DNA of 64,000 nucleotides from SUG2458 sp963651465 (GCA_963651465.1 CAVJPS010000009.1:1-64000); one strand, 5' to 3'; shown: positions 1 through 8,771, counted from the first letter of the stretch. Notes: generated by a model not told the origin, from the sequence alone. Numbers and translations are program-made.

Positions 1-284
1 GTTACAATAATACCATCAATAAAATAAGTCATAGTAAAAAACATAGAAGTATCAACTGATATGTTTTTATCATTGTGTTCTAAAGGATTGTTACGTTCCA
101 AGAATTTTACCAATATATGATTATCAAGTACATAAAAATGAGTTTCTTTTTCTTCCGATAAAAAAACATCTAGTGATTTAAAGCTTTCGTTTCTTTTACT
201 AAAAATAAACGAATTAAAATTTATTTTTTTATCAATTATTTCTTTTAATTCTAATTCAGCTAAATACTCATCAGATGTTTTCAT
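1..284 (-). CDS. Hypothetical protein, N-terminal part (runs off left edge)
   Basis: An open frame starts at an ATG at 282-284 and continues without a stop past the left edge, so about 94 codons are visible. A good ribosome binding site (AGAGGTGAT) precedes the ATG. The visible part is rich in Lys, Glu and Phe, begins MKTSDEYLAELELKEIIDKK, and has no signal peptide or membrane segment. I do not recognise the family. A well-spaced promoter at 300-328 with a palindrome in its spacer lies directly upstream, which suggests repressor control. Seeing the C-terminal part could change the interpretation. Confidence 0.6.
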   Translation of the reverse strand, partial: MKTSDEYLAELELKEIIDKKINFNSFIFSKRNESFKSLDVFLSEEKETHFYVLDNHILVKFLERNNPLEHNDKNISVDTSMFFTMTYFIDGIIV

Positions 285-299
285 AATATCACCTCTTAA

Positions 300-328
300 A
301 TTATGATTTACTTTAGTAAATAAATCAA
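300..328 (-). promoter_or_regulatory. Promoter with a 16-bp palindrome in the spacer
   Basis: On the minus strand TTGATT (323-328) and CATAAT (300-305) are separated by exactly 17 bp. The spacer is almost entirely the perfect palindrome ATTTACTTTAGTAAAT (306-321). A repressor bound there would block RNA polymerase at the partial gene 1-284. The regulator is unknown. Confidence 0.5.
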
Positions 329-415
329 TATTACAAAGGTAAAATGCTTAATTTAAATTTTTAAAAAAGAGAGAGATTTTTCTAATTTTTCAAAAAAGTT
401 AATTTTTTAAAAATT

Positions 416-458
416 AATATCAATATGGTATCTTAAATACCTCATCCATATTAATATT
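416..458 (-). terminator. Terminator-like hairpin
   Basis: A 13-bp inverted repeat with one wobble pair (416-428 with 446-458) encloses a smaller 5-bp hairpin. Read on the minus strand it is followed by a T-rich run. It would end transcription of the small ORF that stops at 488. Confidence 0.5.
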
Positions 459-487
459 TTTAATAGGACTATTTTTAAATATATTTA

Positions 488-808
488 TTATTTTGAATCA
501 CTGTCATTTTCATTGTTTGATTGTATATTTTTGGTATTATCCATCTTTTTATCAATAGTTTCAACAGTCATTATCTTGTGTGATTTTAAATAATTTGGAT
601 TGTATTTTTGAAACGCGTTCATATGTGCGTAATAATAAAAAACTAATAATCCAATTAAAATAGGTAATATAATAATCCACCAATAAATAGGTTTCGCACA
701 ATAATAGACTTTATTTCCTATTTCATCAATTTTTAAAGTAGTTAAAGCATATCCTAAATAGCATTGAACTATTGTTAATATATAAAATGGTGATAATAGT
801 AAATACAT
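488..808 (-). CDS. Small membrane protein, hypothetical
   Basis: This 106-residue frame has two strongly hydrophobic segments, at about residues 2-24 and 42-60, and then a polar, Asn/Asp/Lys-rich tail. I do not recognise the family. The start has only a weak ribosome binding site (AAGAG). The frame lies directly downstream of the 86-residue membrane ORF at 852-1112, with only a short gap in a different frame. The two may be parts of one four-helix membrane protein broken by frameshifts, since the gap reads in another frame as a plausible charged linker (DKLKKLDDKYKVYKKE). Independent overlapping small genes are the alternative. Confidence 0.4.
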   Translation of the reverse strand: MYLLLSPFYILTIVQCYLGYALTTLKIDEIGNKVYYCAKPIYWWIIILPILIGLLVFYYYAHMNAFQKYNPNYLKSHKIMTVETIDKKMDNTKNIQSNNENDSDSK

Positions 809-851
809 GTAAACTCTTTTTTATATACTTTATATTTATCATCTAATTTTT

Positions 852-1112
852 TTAGTTTATCAAAAGTAATGAGGCTATTATAAATAAAATTATACAAAAT
901 ATTGTAGAATAAATGCCAAGCATATCTAAAATACCAAAAGCAAATCGATAACCAGCAGCACCACACACAGATAGTAAAGTAATTATTCCATATGATATAG
1001 AAAAAAATCTAAACAATTCTTTTTGGTCATATTCGTTATCAAAATTGGTTTCATTGATAAAATGTTTATAGAATTTATTTTTAGATAGTTCCAAATTTAC
1101 AGCCATCTCCAT
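852..1112 (-). CDS. Small membrane protein, hypothetical
   Basis: This 86-residue frame has a polar N-terminal half (about residues 1-35) followed by two hydrophobic segments (about 36-60 and 64-84), and it ends right after the second helix. The family is not recognised. Ribosome binding is weak for both possible starts, the ATG at 1112 and one two codons in. The abrupt end after a membrane helix, and a coding-looking continuation in another frame, suggest it may be the N-terminal part of a decayed larger gene that continues into 488-808. Confidence 0.4.
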   Translation of the reverse strand: MEMAVNLELSKNKFYKHFINETNFDNEYDQKELFRFFSISYGIITLLSVCGAAGYRFAFGILDMLGIYSTIFCIILFIIASLLLIN

Positions 1113-1204
1113 TCACTTTATATTAACAAGCAAAGTCTTTTTGTCTACTGCAATAATATATGTATGTAAAAACAAAAAATTATAGAAGCAAAATACAAAG
1201 ATTT

Positions 1205-1227
1205 ATCATAGTTTTTACAACTATGAT
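1205..1227. repeat. Perfect 9-bp inverted repeat
   Basis: ATCATAGTT (1205-1213) and AACTATGAT (1219-1227) form a perfect 9-bp inverted repeat with a 5-bp spacer. There is no T-run on either side, so it looks more like an operator or RNA hairpin upstream of the ORF at 852-1112 than an intrinsic terminator. Confidence 0.4.
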
Positions 1228-1260
1228 TTAGTTTACCCACCCCGAGAAATTATGCCAATA

Positions 1261-1297
1261 AAAAAAGAAGAAATAATTAATTCAATTACTTCTTCTA
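1261..1297 (-). terminator. Intrinsic terminator of the glgBP operon
   Basis: On the minus strand a 13-bp stem (AGAAGAAGTAATT pairing with AATTATTTCTTCT, including a G-T pair) is followed directly by a run of Ts, just after the glgP stop codon. Confidence 0.8.
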
Positions 1298-1304
1298 TAT
1301 ATTA

Positions 1305-3716
1305 TTAATCGTATACTTTTTCTAATTTCCAAATTTCGTCAATATATTGTTGAATTGTACGGTCACTTGAGAAATAGCCTGACATTGCAATATTTACAAC
1401 AGCAGCATGAGCCCATTGTTGTTTATTTTGGTACATTTCACAAATTCTTTCAAATGCTTCAGCATAAGATGTGAAATCTTTTAAGATAAAGTATTCATCG
1501 TTGTGGTGCATAACTTCATCAAAAATCATACGGTATTTATCGTAATCACCATCTGACCAATATCCATTAATTAGAGAATCCATTACAGCGTGAACAGCTG
1601 GATTAGAATCATAAACAGAGAATGGATTATATGCAAATGTACGAGTTAATTCTTCGATTTCTTTTTCTTTTAAACCAAAGATAACACAATTTTCCTCACC
1701 AACACGAGCAGCAATTTCAACGTTAGCACCATCTAAAGTACCAAGAGTTAAAGCACCATTCATCATAAATTTCATATTAGATGTACCAGATGCTTCTTTA
1801 CCAGCTGTTGAAATTTGTTCTGAAATATCAGCTGCAGGAATAATCTTTTCAGCAAGTGTTACTCCATAATTTTCAATAAATACAACTTTCATATATTTTG
1901 AAATTTCAGGATCGTTATTTACAACACGAGCAACATCTAAAATTAATTCAATAATCTTTTTAGCATATGTGTAACTAGGAGCTGCTTTAGCACCAAAGAT
2001 AAATGTGTGTGGATATATTCTAAAATTAGAATCTTGTTTCATTCTTTGATATAAATAAATGATATGGAAAACATTCATTAATTGACGTTTATAAGCATGT
2101 AAACGTTTAATTTGAACATCAAATATAGAATTTACATCGACATCAATGCCGTTAGCTTCTTTAATATAAGCAGCTAATTCTTTCTTCTTTTCTAATTTAG
2201 CTTCGTAATAAGTTTTATGAACTTCTTTATCGTCAGCAAAATCTTTAAATTTTTCTAAATCATCAGGGTTTAGAATCCAAGAATCACCAATCTTTTTAGT
2301 GATAAGATTTGCAAGAGTTGGATTTGCGTATAATAACCAACGTCTATGAGTTACACCATTAGTTTTATTATTAAACTTTTCTGGGAATAAACGATAGAAA
2401 TCAGCAAATGTCATTTTCTTTAAAATATCAGTATGTAATGCAGCAACACCGTTAATTGAGAAACATGTTACGATAGCAAGATTTGTCATATGAACCATGC
2501 CATCTTTAATAATAGAAACGTTTCTCATTGTTCCTTCATCAACACCACGACCATTTAATGAAATCATAAAACGACGATTGATTTCTTCAATAATCATATA
2601 ACAACGTGGTAATAATTTTTGAATATATTGAACAGGCCATTTTTCTAATGCTTCAGGCATAACAGTGTGGTTTGTATAAGCCATACATTTAGTAACTTGT
2701 GCCCAAGCTTCATCCCAACCATAGTTATATTCATCCATCATTAAACGCATAAATTCTGGAATTGCAAGAATTGGATGAGTATCGTTTAATTGGAATACAT
2801 ATTTATCAGCAAAATTATCTAATGTACCGTATTTACGTAAATGAGCACGCATAGCACTTTGTAAACCAGCACTTACTAAGAAATATTGTTGACGTAATCT
2901 TAAAATTTTACCATTTTCTGTTGTATCGTCTGGATATAAACCATGACATAATTGTTTTAATGTTTGTAAATATTCAGTAAATGGTTGATTATCAGGAAGA
3001 TGCTTATCACTAGGTTCAGCACTCCATAAACGTAATGTATTAGCTACATTATTTCTATATCCAACAATTGGGACATCATATGGAACTGCGTTGACACAAA
3101 CAGCATTTACTGTACGTGAACGTACATTACCAGTCTTTTCGTCAACGTAAGTTTCAGCATTACCATAGAATTTAATTTCACAAGTATGTTTTGGCTTTCT
3201 AACTTCCCAAACATTTCCTTTTGTTAACCATTGATCTGGTACTTCAGTTTGTTGACCATTTAAGATTTTTTGTTTAAAGAATCCATATTCGTAACGAATA
3301 CAGTTTCCGTTTCCTAAATATCCAAGTGAAGCAATTGAATCCATAAAACAAGCAGCTAAACGTCCTAAGCCACCATTACCTAAACCAGCATCAGATTCAA
3401 CTTCTTCAAGTTCATGAATATTAATTCCTAAATCTTTTAATCCTTCTTTAGCTACTTCATAAATGCCAAGATTTTGCATGTTGTTTACAAGTAAACGTCC
3501 CATTAAGAATTCCATTGAGAAATAAATTAAACTGCGTTTTTCATCATTTTCAACTTTTTCTTTTGTTTTACGCCAACAAGAGTTAGCAAAATCTCTTACC
3601 ATTGAGCCAAGAACAAAGTAACGTTCAGTAATATCACTACTTTCAACATCTTGACCGTAGCTTTTGTCTAAACGTTCTGCAAATTCTTGTTTAAATTCTT
3701 CTTTATTTTTAAACAT
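1305..3716 (-). CDS. glgP: Glycogen (maltodextrin) phosphorylase
   Basis: This cytoplasmic, PLP-dependent enzyme releases glucose 1-phosphate from the ends of glycogen or maltodextrin using phosphate. The 803-residue length is normal for the family. The pyridoxal-phosphate lysine is about residue 649, in the signature EASGTSNMKFMMNG, followed by GTLDGANVEI. The N-terminal part has the conserved GNGGLGRLAACFMDS motif. It starts at ATG 3716 behind GGGGAT, 11 bp after the stop of the branching-enzyme gene, so the two form an operon ended by the hairpin at 1261-1297. The pairing indicates storage glycogen turnover; glgC and glgA are not in the window. It could also act on maltodextrins. Confidence 0.95.
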   Translation of the reverse strand: MFKNKEEFKQEFAERLDKSYGQDVESSDITERYFVLGSMVRDFANSCWRKTKEKVENDEKRSLIYFSMEFLMGRLLVNNMQNLGIYEVAKEGLKDLGINIHELEEVESDAGLGNGGLGRLAACFMDSIASLGYLGNGNCIRYEYGFFKQKILNGQQTEVPDQWLTKGNVWEVRKPKHTCEIKFYGNAETYVDEKTGNVRSRTVNAVCVNAVPYDVPIVGYRNNVANTLRLWSAEPSDKHLPDNQPFTEYLQTLKQLCHGLYPDDTTENGKILRLRQQYFLVSAGLQSAMRAHLRKYGTLDNFADKYVFQLNDTHPILAIPEFMRLMMDEYNYGWDEAWAQVTKCMAYTNHTVMPEALEKWPVQYIQKLLPRCYMIIEEINRRFMISLNGRGVDEGTMRNVSIIKDGMVHMTNLAIVTCFSINGVAALHTDILKKMTFADFYRLFPEKFNNKTNGVTHRRWLLYANPTLANLITKKIGDSWILNPDDLEKFKDFADDKEVHKTYYEAKLEKKKELAAYIKEANGIDVDVNSIFDVQIKRLHAYKRQLMNVFHIIYLYQRMKQDSNFRIYPHTFIFGAKAAPSYTYAKKIIELILDVARVVNNDPEISKYMKVVFIENYGVTLAEKIIPAADISEQISTAGKEASGTSNMKFMMNGALTLGTLDGANVEIAARVGEENCVIFGLKEKEIEELTRTFAYNPFSVYDSNPAVHAVMDSLINGYWSDGDYDKYRMIFDEVMHHNDEYFILKDFTSYAEAFERICEMYQNKQQWAHAAVVNIAMSGYFSSDRTIQQYIDEIWKLEKVYD

Positions 3717-3727
3717 AAATATCCCCT

Positions 3728-5566
3728 TTATTTCTTAAGTTTTAAAATCATTGCACCGAAAGATGCTAATTTAATTGTAATTTTATAAGGTCTATTTTCA
3801 GGACCGTTCTTTCGTGCACGCATATTCTTGCCATTATAGTTATTGTATCCACCATAAACATCTTTATCAGAGTTAAAGATTTCAACATAAGTACCATAAC
3901 GATTAACTCCTACATCGTATTGATCATAATAATTAGGAGTCATATTAAATATAAACACCAATACTTCATTGTCACCAGCACTACGCTCAAAGGCATAGAC
4001 ACTTTGATCACAGTTATCAACCATTAACCAATGAAAGTTATTTGGATTATATTCATCATATTTCATAGCAGGTTCACTTTGATAAATAAGATTTAAATCA
4101 CGAACCATTCTTTTAAGTGAATCATGAATTGGATATCTTAATAAATCCCAAGTTAATGATTTATTTTCATTCCATTCATCAAATGTTCCAAGTTCATTAC
4201 CCATGAAATTGAGCTTTTTACCAGGATGAGCCCACATATAAGTATAAAGATTACGAATTTGTTGGAACTTTTGATTATAATCGCCCCACATTTTATTGAT
4301 AATAGTTCCTTTACCGTGAACTACTTCATCGTGAGACAATGGTAATAAAAAGTTTTCACTATAGAAATATGCCATTGAGAAAGTTAACATATGATGGTCA
4401 TATTTACGATAGATAGGATCTTTTGCGTAATACTTTAAAGTATCGTTCATCCAACCTAAATCCCATTTATAATCAAATCCTAAACCACCATATTCAGTTG
4501 GCTTAGTAACACCTTGATAATCAGAAGAGTCTTCCGCAATCATCATAACATCATTGTGTTCAATATGAATTTTCGCATTCAAACGTTTAATAAATTCAAC
4601 TGCGCCACTATTTTCACCTTTTGATTTATCACCGTGCCAATAAATAATATTTGAAACCGCATCAACACGGACACCATCAAAATGGTAATAACACAAGAAA
4701 TAGTTAACAGCTGACATTAAGAATGAACGAACTGGATTTTTTCCTAAGTCAAATAAAGCACTTCCCCATTGAGAGAAAGTATTTTTTCTATTCTTATACT
4801 CAAACATACGAGTTCCATCGTATTCAATTAATGCATACTTATCAATAGCAAAATGGACTAAAACAAAGTCTAAAATAACTCCAAAACCATTCAAATGTAA
4901 TAAATCAATTAAACGCATTAATTGTTTAGGATTACCATAACGAGCATCTACACTAAAGAAACCAGTTGCTTGATAGCCCCAAGAGCCATCAAATGGATAT
5001 TGAGTAATTGGCATAATTTCAACATGAGTATAGCCATTTTCTTTTAAATAAGGAATTAATTCCTCAGCGACTTCTTCATAAGATGGAAAAGTTCCATCAG
5101 GTTTTTTTCGCCAACTACCAACATGCATTTCATAAATACTCATCGCATTTCCAAATCCACGACCGCCACGATTATTCATAAAATCTTGATCGTGCCAAGG
5201 ATAATTTTGATAATCATATAAACGTGAACATGTAGCAGGTCTATTTTCACTATAGAAAGCATATGGATCAGCTTTATCTACGTATTTACCTTTTGCATTT
5301 TTAAAATGGTATTTATAACATTGATAATCCTTCAGTCCAGGAATAAACAATTCCCAAACTCCACAATCATCAATCTTATTCATTTTATGAGCGTACATAT
5401 CCCAGTTAGACCATTCTCCTATTACTGATACATCATCAGCCATTGGAGCATATAATCTGAACATGACACCGTCAACACCATCATGGTTTTCAAAATGGGC
5501 ACCAAAATATCTAAATCCATCAATACATTGACCATTTAAATAGTCAGCTAATAAACCATAAGCCAT
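3728..5566 (-). CDS. glgB: 1,4-alpha-glucan branching enzyme
   Basis: This GH13 enzyme cuts alpha-1,4 chains and re-attaches them through alpha-1,6 links, building branched glycogen in the cytoplasm. An N-terminal beta-sandwich (CBM48-like, about residues 15-110) precedes the catalytic barrel. Visible catalytic motifs are GVRVDAVSNI (nucleophile Asp), MIAEDSS (acid Glu) and LPLSHDEVVHGKG. The start is placed at the ATG at 5566, because AGGAGGT lies 6 bp before it; an in-frame start 11 codons upstream would precede this site. The product is 612 residues, usual for the family. It is first in the operon with glgP. CGAAA-rich repeats at 5639-5677 lie in its upstream region. Confidence 0.95.
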   Translation of the reverse strand: MAYGLLADYLNGQCIDGFRYFGAHFENHDGVDGVMFRLYAPMADDVSVIGEWSNWDMYAHKMNKIDDCGVWELFIPGLKDYQCYKYHFKNAKGKYVDKADPYAFYSENRPATCSRLYDYQNYPWHDQDFMNNRGGRGFGNAMSIYEMHVGSWRKKPDGTFPSYEEVAEELIPYLKENGYTHVEIMPITQYPFDGSWGYQATGFFSVDARYGNPKQLMRLIDLLHLNGFGVILDFVLVHFAIDKYALIEYDGTRMFEYKNRKNTFSQWGSALFDLGKNPVRSFLMSAVNYFLCYYHFDGVRVDAVSNIIYWHGDKSKGENSGAVEFIKRLNAKIHIEHNDVMMIAEDSSDYQGVTKPTEYGGLGFDYKWDLGWMNDTLKYYAKDPIYRKYDHHMLTFSMAYFYSENFLLPLSHDEVVHGKGTIINKMWGDYNQKFQQIRNLYTYMWAHPGKKLNFMGNELGTFDEWNENKSLTWDLLRYPIHDSLKRMVRDLNLIYQSEPAMKYDEYNPNNFHWLMVDNCDQSVYAFERSAGDNEVLVFIFNMTPNYYDQYDVGVNRYGTYVEIFNSDKDVYGGYNNYNGKNMRARKNGPENRPYKITIKLASFGAMILKLKK

Positions 5567-5659
5567 AATAGAACCTCCTGGATAATTAAATTTTACCAAT
5601 TTATAGCATTTAAATAAACCTTATAAGAGAGATTTTATCGAAATTTTTCTAAACTCTTT

Positions 5660-5677
5660 CGAAATTTACGAAAATTT
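5660..5677. promoter_or_regulatory. CGAAA direct-repeat element upstream of glgB
   Basis: The element CGAAATTTACGAAAATTT holds two CGAAA copies 9 bp apart; a third copy starts at 5639. A near match (16 of 18) lies upstream of the LacI-type regulator at 49954-49971. It may be a shared operator, but the binding factor is unknown. Confidence 0.3.
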
Positions 5678-5688
5678 CAATTATAGTT

Positions 5689-5717
5689 TTTACTTTACGT
5701 AATTAGTTTTTTATACT
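5689..5717 (+). promoter_or_regulatory. Promoter of ackA
   Basis: TTTACT (5689-5694) and TATACT (5712-5717) are spaced by 17 bp and lie 29 bp before the ackA start codon, a sigma-A type promoter. Confidence 0.6.
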
Positions 5718-5746
5718 AAAATTATTAACGTATCGGAGGAAAAAAT

Positions 5747-6943
5747 ATGTCAGTAAAAGTAATGGCAGTTAATGCCGGAAGTAGTTCATTAAAATTTAAA
5801 TTATTTGAAATGCCAGAAGAAAAGGTTATTTGTAAAGGTATTGCTGATAGAATTGGCCACGATGATGGTATTTTTGAAATCAAACATGATGGAAAAGAAA
5901 AAAGAATAATTGTACCATTACCAGACCATGCCGTAGCGGTCCAATATCTTTTAGATAATCTTTTAAGTGAAGGTATTGTCAAATCATTAGAAGAAATTGG
6001 TGGTGTAGGCCATCGTATCGTTCAAGGTGGTTCATACTTTGCAGATTCAGCAATCTTCGATAAAGATACTGAAGATAAGATTGAATCTTTAATACCTCTC
6101 GCACCATTACACAATGGTGCTCACTTAATTGGTTTTAGAGCATTCAAAAAAGTTTTACCAAATGTTGGTAACATTGCTGTTTTTGATACAGCATTCCACC
6201 AAACAATGGCACCACAAGATTATTTGTATCCAGTTAAATATGAATATTATGAAAAGTATGGTGTACGTCGTTATGGTGCTCATGGTACTTCTCACTTATA
6301 TTTAACTCAAGAAGCATCAAAACATTTTGATGGTCGTAAAGATTTAAAATTAATTACATGTCACTTAGGAAGTGGCGCTTCTATTAGTGCTGTTAAAGAT
6401 GGTAAATGTGTTGCAACTTCAATGGGTCTTTCTCCATTAGGTGGTATCATGATGGGTACACGCTGTGGTGATATTGATCCAACTGTATTTAATTACATTA
6501 TTCAATGTACAGGTAAATCAGCTGAAGAAGTATACCAAGAATTAAATAAAAAATCTGGTATGCTAGGCATTTCAGGAGTTTCAAACGATACTCGTGATAT
6601 CCAAAAAGCTCAAGAAGAAGGTAATGAAAGATGTGCATTATGTAACGATATGTTCGTTAGAAGAATCGCTGATTTCATTGGTCAATACTATGTTCGTTTA
6701 GGTGGTGCAGACGCAATCATCTTCTCAGCAGGTATTGGTGAAAACGTACCTTACTATCGTAAACGTATTTGTGATGCAATTAAAGAAGCTTTAGGTGTTG
6801 AACTTGATGAAGAAGCTAATGAATGCCATGGTGTTGAAAGAATTATTTCAACTCCAAACTCAAGGATTAAATTAATCGTTATTCCAACAGATGAAGAAGT
6901 AATGATTGCACGTGATACAGTCAGATTATTAAATTTAAAATAA
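5747..6943 (+). CDS. ackA: Acetate kinase
   Basis: This enzyme transfers phosphate from acetyl phosphate to ADP, giving acetate and ATP, the last energy-yielding step of mixed-acid sugar fermentation. The 398 residues match the family. The N-terminus MSVKVMAVNAGSSSLKFKLF is the typical ASKHA phosphate-binding signature. The conserved HGTSH and GARYG-type stretches (YGAHGTSH) and the C-terminal FSAGIGEN motif are present. The start ATG follows GGAGG. It is a single-gene unit with its own promoter (5689-5717) and shares a bidirectional terminator with the convergent glucosidase gene. No pta lies nearby. Confidence 0.96.
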   Translation: MSVKVMAVNAGSSSLKFKLFEMPEEKVICKGIADRIGHDDGIFEIKHDGKEKRIIVPLPDHAVAVQYLLDNLLSEGIVKSLEEIGGVGHRIVQGGSYFADSAIFDKDTEDKIESLIPLAPLHNGAHLIGFRAFKKVLPNVGNIAVFDTAFHQTMAPQDYLYPVKYEYYEKYGVRRYGAHGTSHLYLTQEASKHFDGRKDLKLITCHLGSGASISAVKDGKCVATSMGLSPLGGIMMGTRCGDIDPTVFNYIIQCTGKSAEEVYQELNKKSGMLGISGVSNDTRDIQKAQEEGNERCALCNDMFVRRIADFIGQYYVRLGGADAIIFSAGIGENVPYYRKRICDAIKEALGVELDEEANECHGVERIISTPNSRIKLIVIPTDEEVMIARDTVRLLNLK

Positions 6944-6957
6944 TTAAAATGATAATT

Positions 6958-6986
6958 AAAAAAGCACGATTATTTCGTGCTTTTTA
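6958..6986. terminator. Bidirectional terminator between ackA and the GH13 gene
   Basis: A perfect 11-bp stem (AAAAAGCACGA / TCGTGCTTTTT) with loop TTATT has A and T runs on both sides, so it works on both strands. The glucosidase stop codon lies in the loop. The same sequence style recurs at 12094, 27025 and 50038. Confidence 0.85.
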
Positions 6987-8658
6987 TGTTGTTTTTAAAT
7001 TTTAATACTACTCCTTGATATGGCCCTAAAGCCTCCTTATTAAATTCTTCATAATTGTTTAATTTAACTTCGTATTCTCTTGGTAAATATTTATCTAATT
7101 TAACTTTAATACGTCTTTTTTTATAATTACAAAGTATTAATAAAGATTCATCTTTTCCTTTTCTTAAATAAGCATAAATATTAGGATTTTTAGGCATAAT
7201 ATCTATAAATTCACCATCAATAATTAATGGTTCATTTTTTCTAAATTCTATTAATTTTACATAATAGTTAAAGATAGAATTTTCATCTTCATAACTATCT
7301 TCTACATTAATATATTCTTTATTATCATTTACCTTTAACCAAGGTTTATTTATAGAAAATCCAGCGTATTCACTATTATTCCATTGCATAGGTGTACGAG
7401 CATTATCGCGTGTTCCGTTTGCAATACTTTTTTTAATGTAACTACGTGGTAAAGGTAATTTTTTCATTGTTTTATAAACATTGTGTGTTTCAACATCTAC
7501 ATAATCTTTAATGTCTTTAATATCAGTATTTGTCATACCTATTTCTTGACCTTCATAAATAAAAGGTGTTCCTTTTAATAAATATATAGAAGTCGCTAAC
7601 ATCTTTGCACTTGTAACACGATATTCTTTATCGCTAGTACCAAATCTACCTGGTGAACGACGTTGATCGTGATTTTCAAAAAATAAAGAATTCCAACCAA
7701 TATCTTTTAAACCATATTGATAAAAATCTAATACTTTTTTAAAACGTTTTAATGAAAAACGACGCATTAACCATTTGACACCTAAATAATTATCAACAGA
7801 AGTATGGTCGAAATTAAAAACCATCGATAATTCTTTACGAGATAAATCTGTCATTAATTTCATATCATCAAGGGATGAAAATACTGTTTCACCTACTGTC
7901 ATTACATCATATTTATCTAAAACATCTACATTTATTTCATGTAAATATTCATGTAATCTTGGTCCATTAATATATGATTTACCACCTTTTAGAATTAATA
8001 ATTCTTTACCATTTTTAAATTCTTGGTCTTTTGAGATAAGATTAATAACATCACAACGGAAGCCATCTACCCCCATATCACACCAATATTTAATAATTTT
8101 TTTATATTCTTCACGTAATTTAGGATTTTCCCAATTAACGTCAGGTTGACCTTTAGCAAATAAATGTAAGTACCATTCATCAGTTTCTTCATTATATTCC
8201 CAAGCTTTTTCACCAAAAAAACCTGTCCAGTTATTTGGTGGCTTTTTCCCATTTTTACCTTTTCCTTTTTTAAATATATAATAATCATGATAAGGTGATT
8301 CTTTAGATTTTTTAGCTTCTTTAAACCAATTATGTTCTGAACTTGTATGATTCATAACTAAATCCATAATTAATCTAATGCCTCTTTTATGCATTTCTTT
8401 TAACATTTTCTTAAAATCATCTAGTGTACCAAACATAGGTTCGATATCGTAATAATCAGAAATATCATACCCATTATCTTCTTGAGGACTTTTATAAACT
8501 GGAGAAAGCCATACGCAATTAACTCCTAATTTAACTAAATGATCAAGTTTTGATGTAATACCATTTATATCTCCTATACCATCTCCATTACTATCACAAA
8601 ATGATAAAGGATATATTTGATATATAACAGCGTTTTTAAACCAATTTGAATGTTCCAT
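6970..8658 (-). CDS. Alpha-glucosidase, probable oligo-1,6-glucosidase (GH13_31)
   Basis: This cytoplasmic GH13 exo-glucosidase (562 residues) starts NWFKNAVIYQIYPLSFCDSN, as oligo-1,6-glucosidases and trehalose-6-phosphate hydrolases do. Conserved regions are DLVMNHTS, GFRCDVINL (nucleophile Asp), GETVF (acid Glu) and FENHDQ. The Val after the nucleophile (DVINL) is typical of enzymes that cut alpha-1,6 bonds, where maltases usually have Thr; the substrate is therefore inferred to be isomaltose or panose. The start follows AGAGGAAG. It is divergent from the sugar symporter gene, and a CcpA-type cre site overlaps its -35 region. A trehalose-6-phosphate hydrolase role is the main alternative. 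Confidence 0.88.
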   Translation of the reverse strand: MEHSNWFKNAVIYQIYPLSFCDSNGDGIGDINGITSKLDHLVKLGVNCVWLSPVYKSPQEDNGYDISDYYDIEPMFGTLDDFKKMLKEMHKRGIRLIMDLVMNHTSSEHNWFKEAKKSKESPYHDYYIFKKGKGKNGKKPPNNWTGFFGEKAWEYNEETDEWYLHLFAKGQPDVNWENPKLREEYKKIIKYWCDMGVDGFRCDVINLISKDQEFKNGKELLILKGGKSYINGPRLHEYLHEINVDVLDKYDVMTVGETVFSSLDDMKLMTDLSRKELSMVFNFDHTSVDNYLGVKWLMRRFSLKRFKKVLDFYQYGLKDIGWNSLFFENHDQRRSPGRFGTSDKEYRVTSAKMLATSIYLLKGTPFIYEGQEIGMTNTDIKDIKDYVDVETHNVYKTMKKLPLPRSYIKKSIANGTRDNARTPMQWNNSEYAGFSINKPWLKVNDNKEYINVEDSYEDENSIFNYYVKLIEFRKNEPLIIDGEFIDIMPKNPNIYAYLRKGKDESLLILCNYKKRRIKVKLDKYLPREYEVKLNNYEEFNKEALGPYQGVVLKFKNNIKSTK

Positions 8659-8677
8659 ATTTTCTTCCTCTAGTATT

Positions 8678-8683
8678 ATTATA
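8678..8683 (-). promoter_or_regulatory. -10 box of the GH13 gene
   Basis: A perfect TATAAT on the minus strand lies about 20 bp before the start codon. The expected -35 position falls in the cre palindrome at 8699-8712, which has no good -35 match of its own. Confidence 0.55.
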
Positions 8684-8698
8684 CATCAATTTAAAAAA

Positions 8699-8712
8699 AT
8701 GAAAGCGCTTTT
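8699..8712. promoter_or_regulatory. CcpA-type cre site in a divergent promoter
   Basis: ATGAAAGCGCTTTT contains the palindromic core AAAGCGCTTT, matching the catabolite responsive element consensus bound by CcpA and related LacI-family proteins. It lies between the divergent glucosidase and sugar symporter genes and overlaps the -35 region of the former, so catabolite repression of both is inferred. A local MalR-type repressor could use the same site. Confidence 0.65.
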
Positions 8713-8771
8713 AATATGTGCTTAAAATGATAAAATAAAAATGATAAGATAAAAATAAGGAGAAAAATATT

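Noticed and set aside
775..966. 63-codon minus-strand ORF between the two small membrane ORFs
   Set aside because: As a separate gene it is unlikely, because it overlaps both neighbours; only its short charged middle looks coding, which is treated as a possible frameshift remnant.
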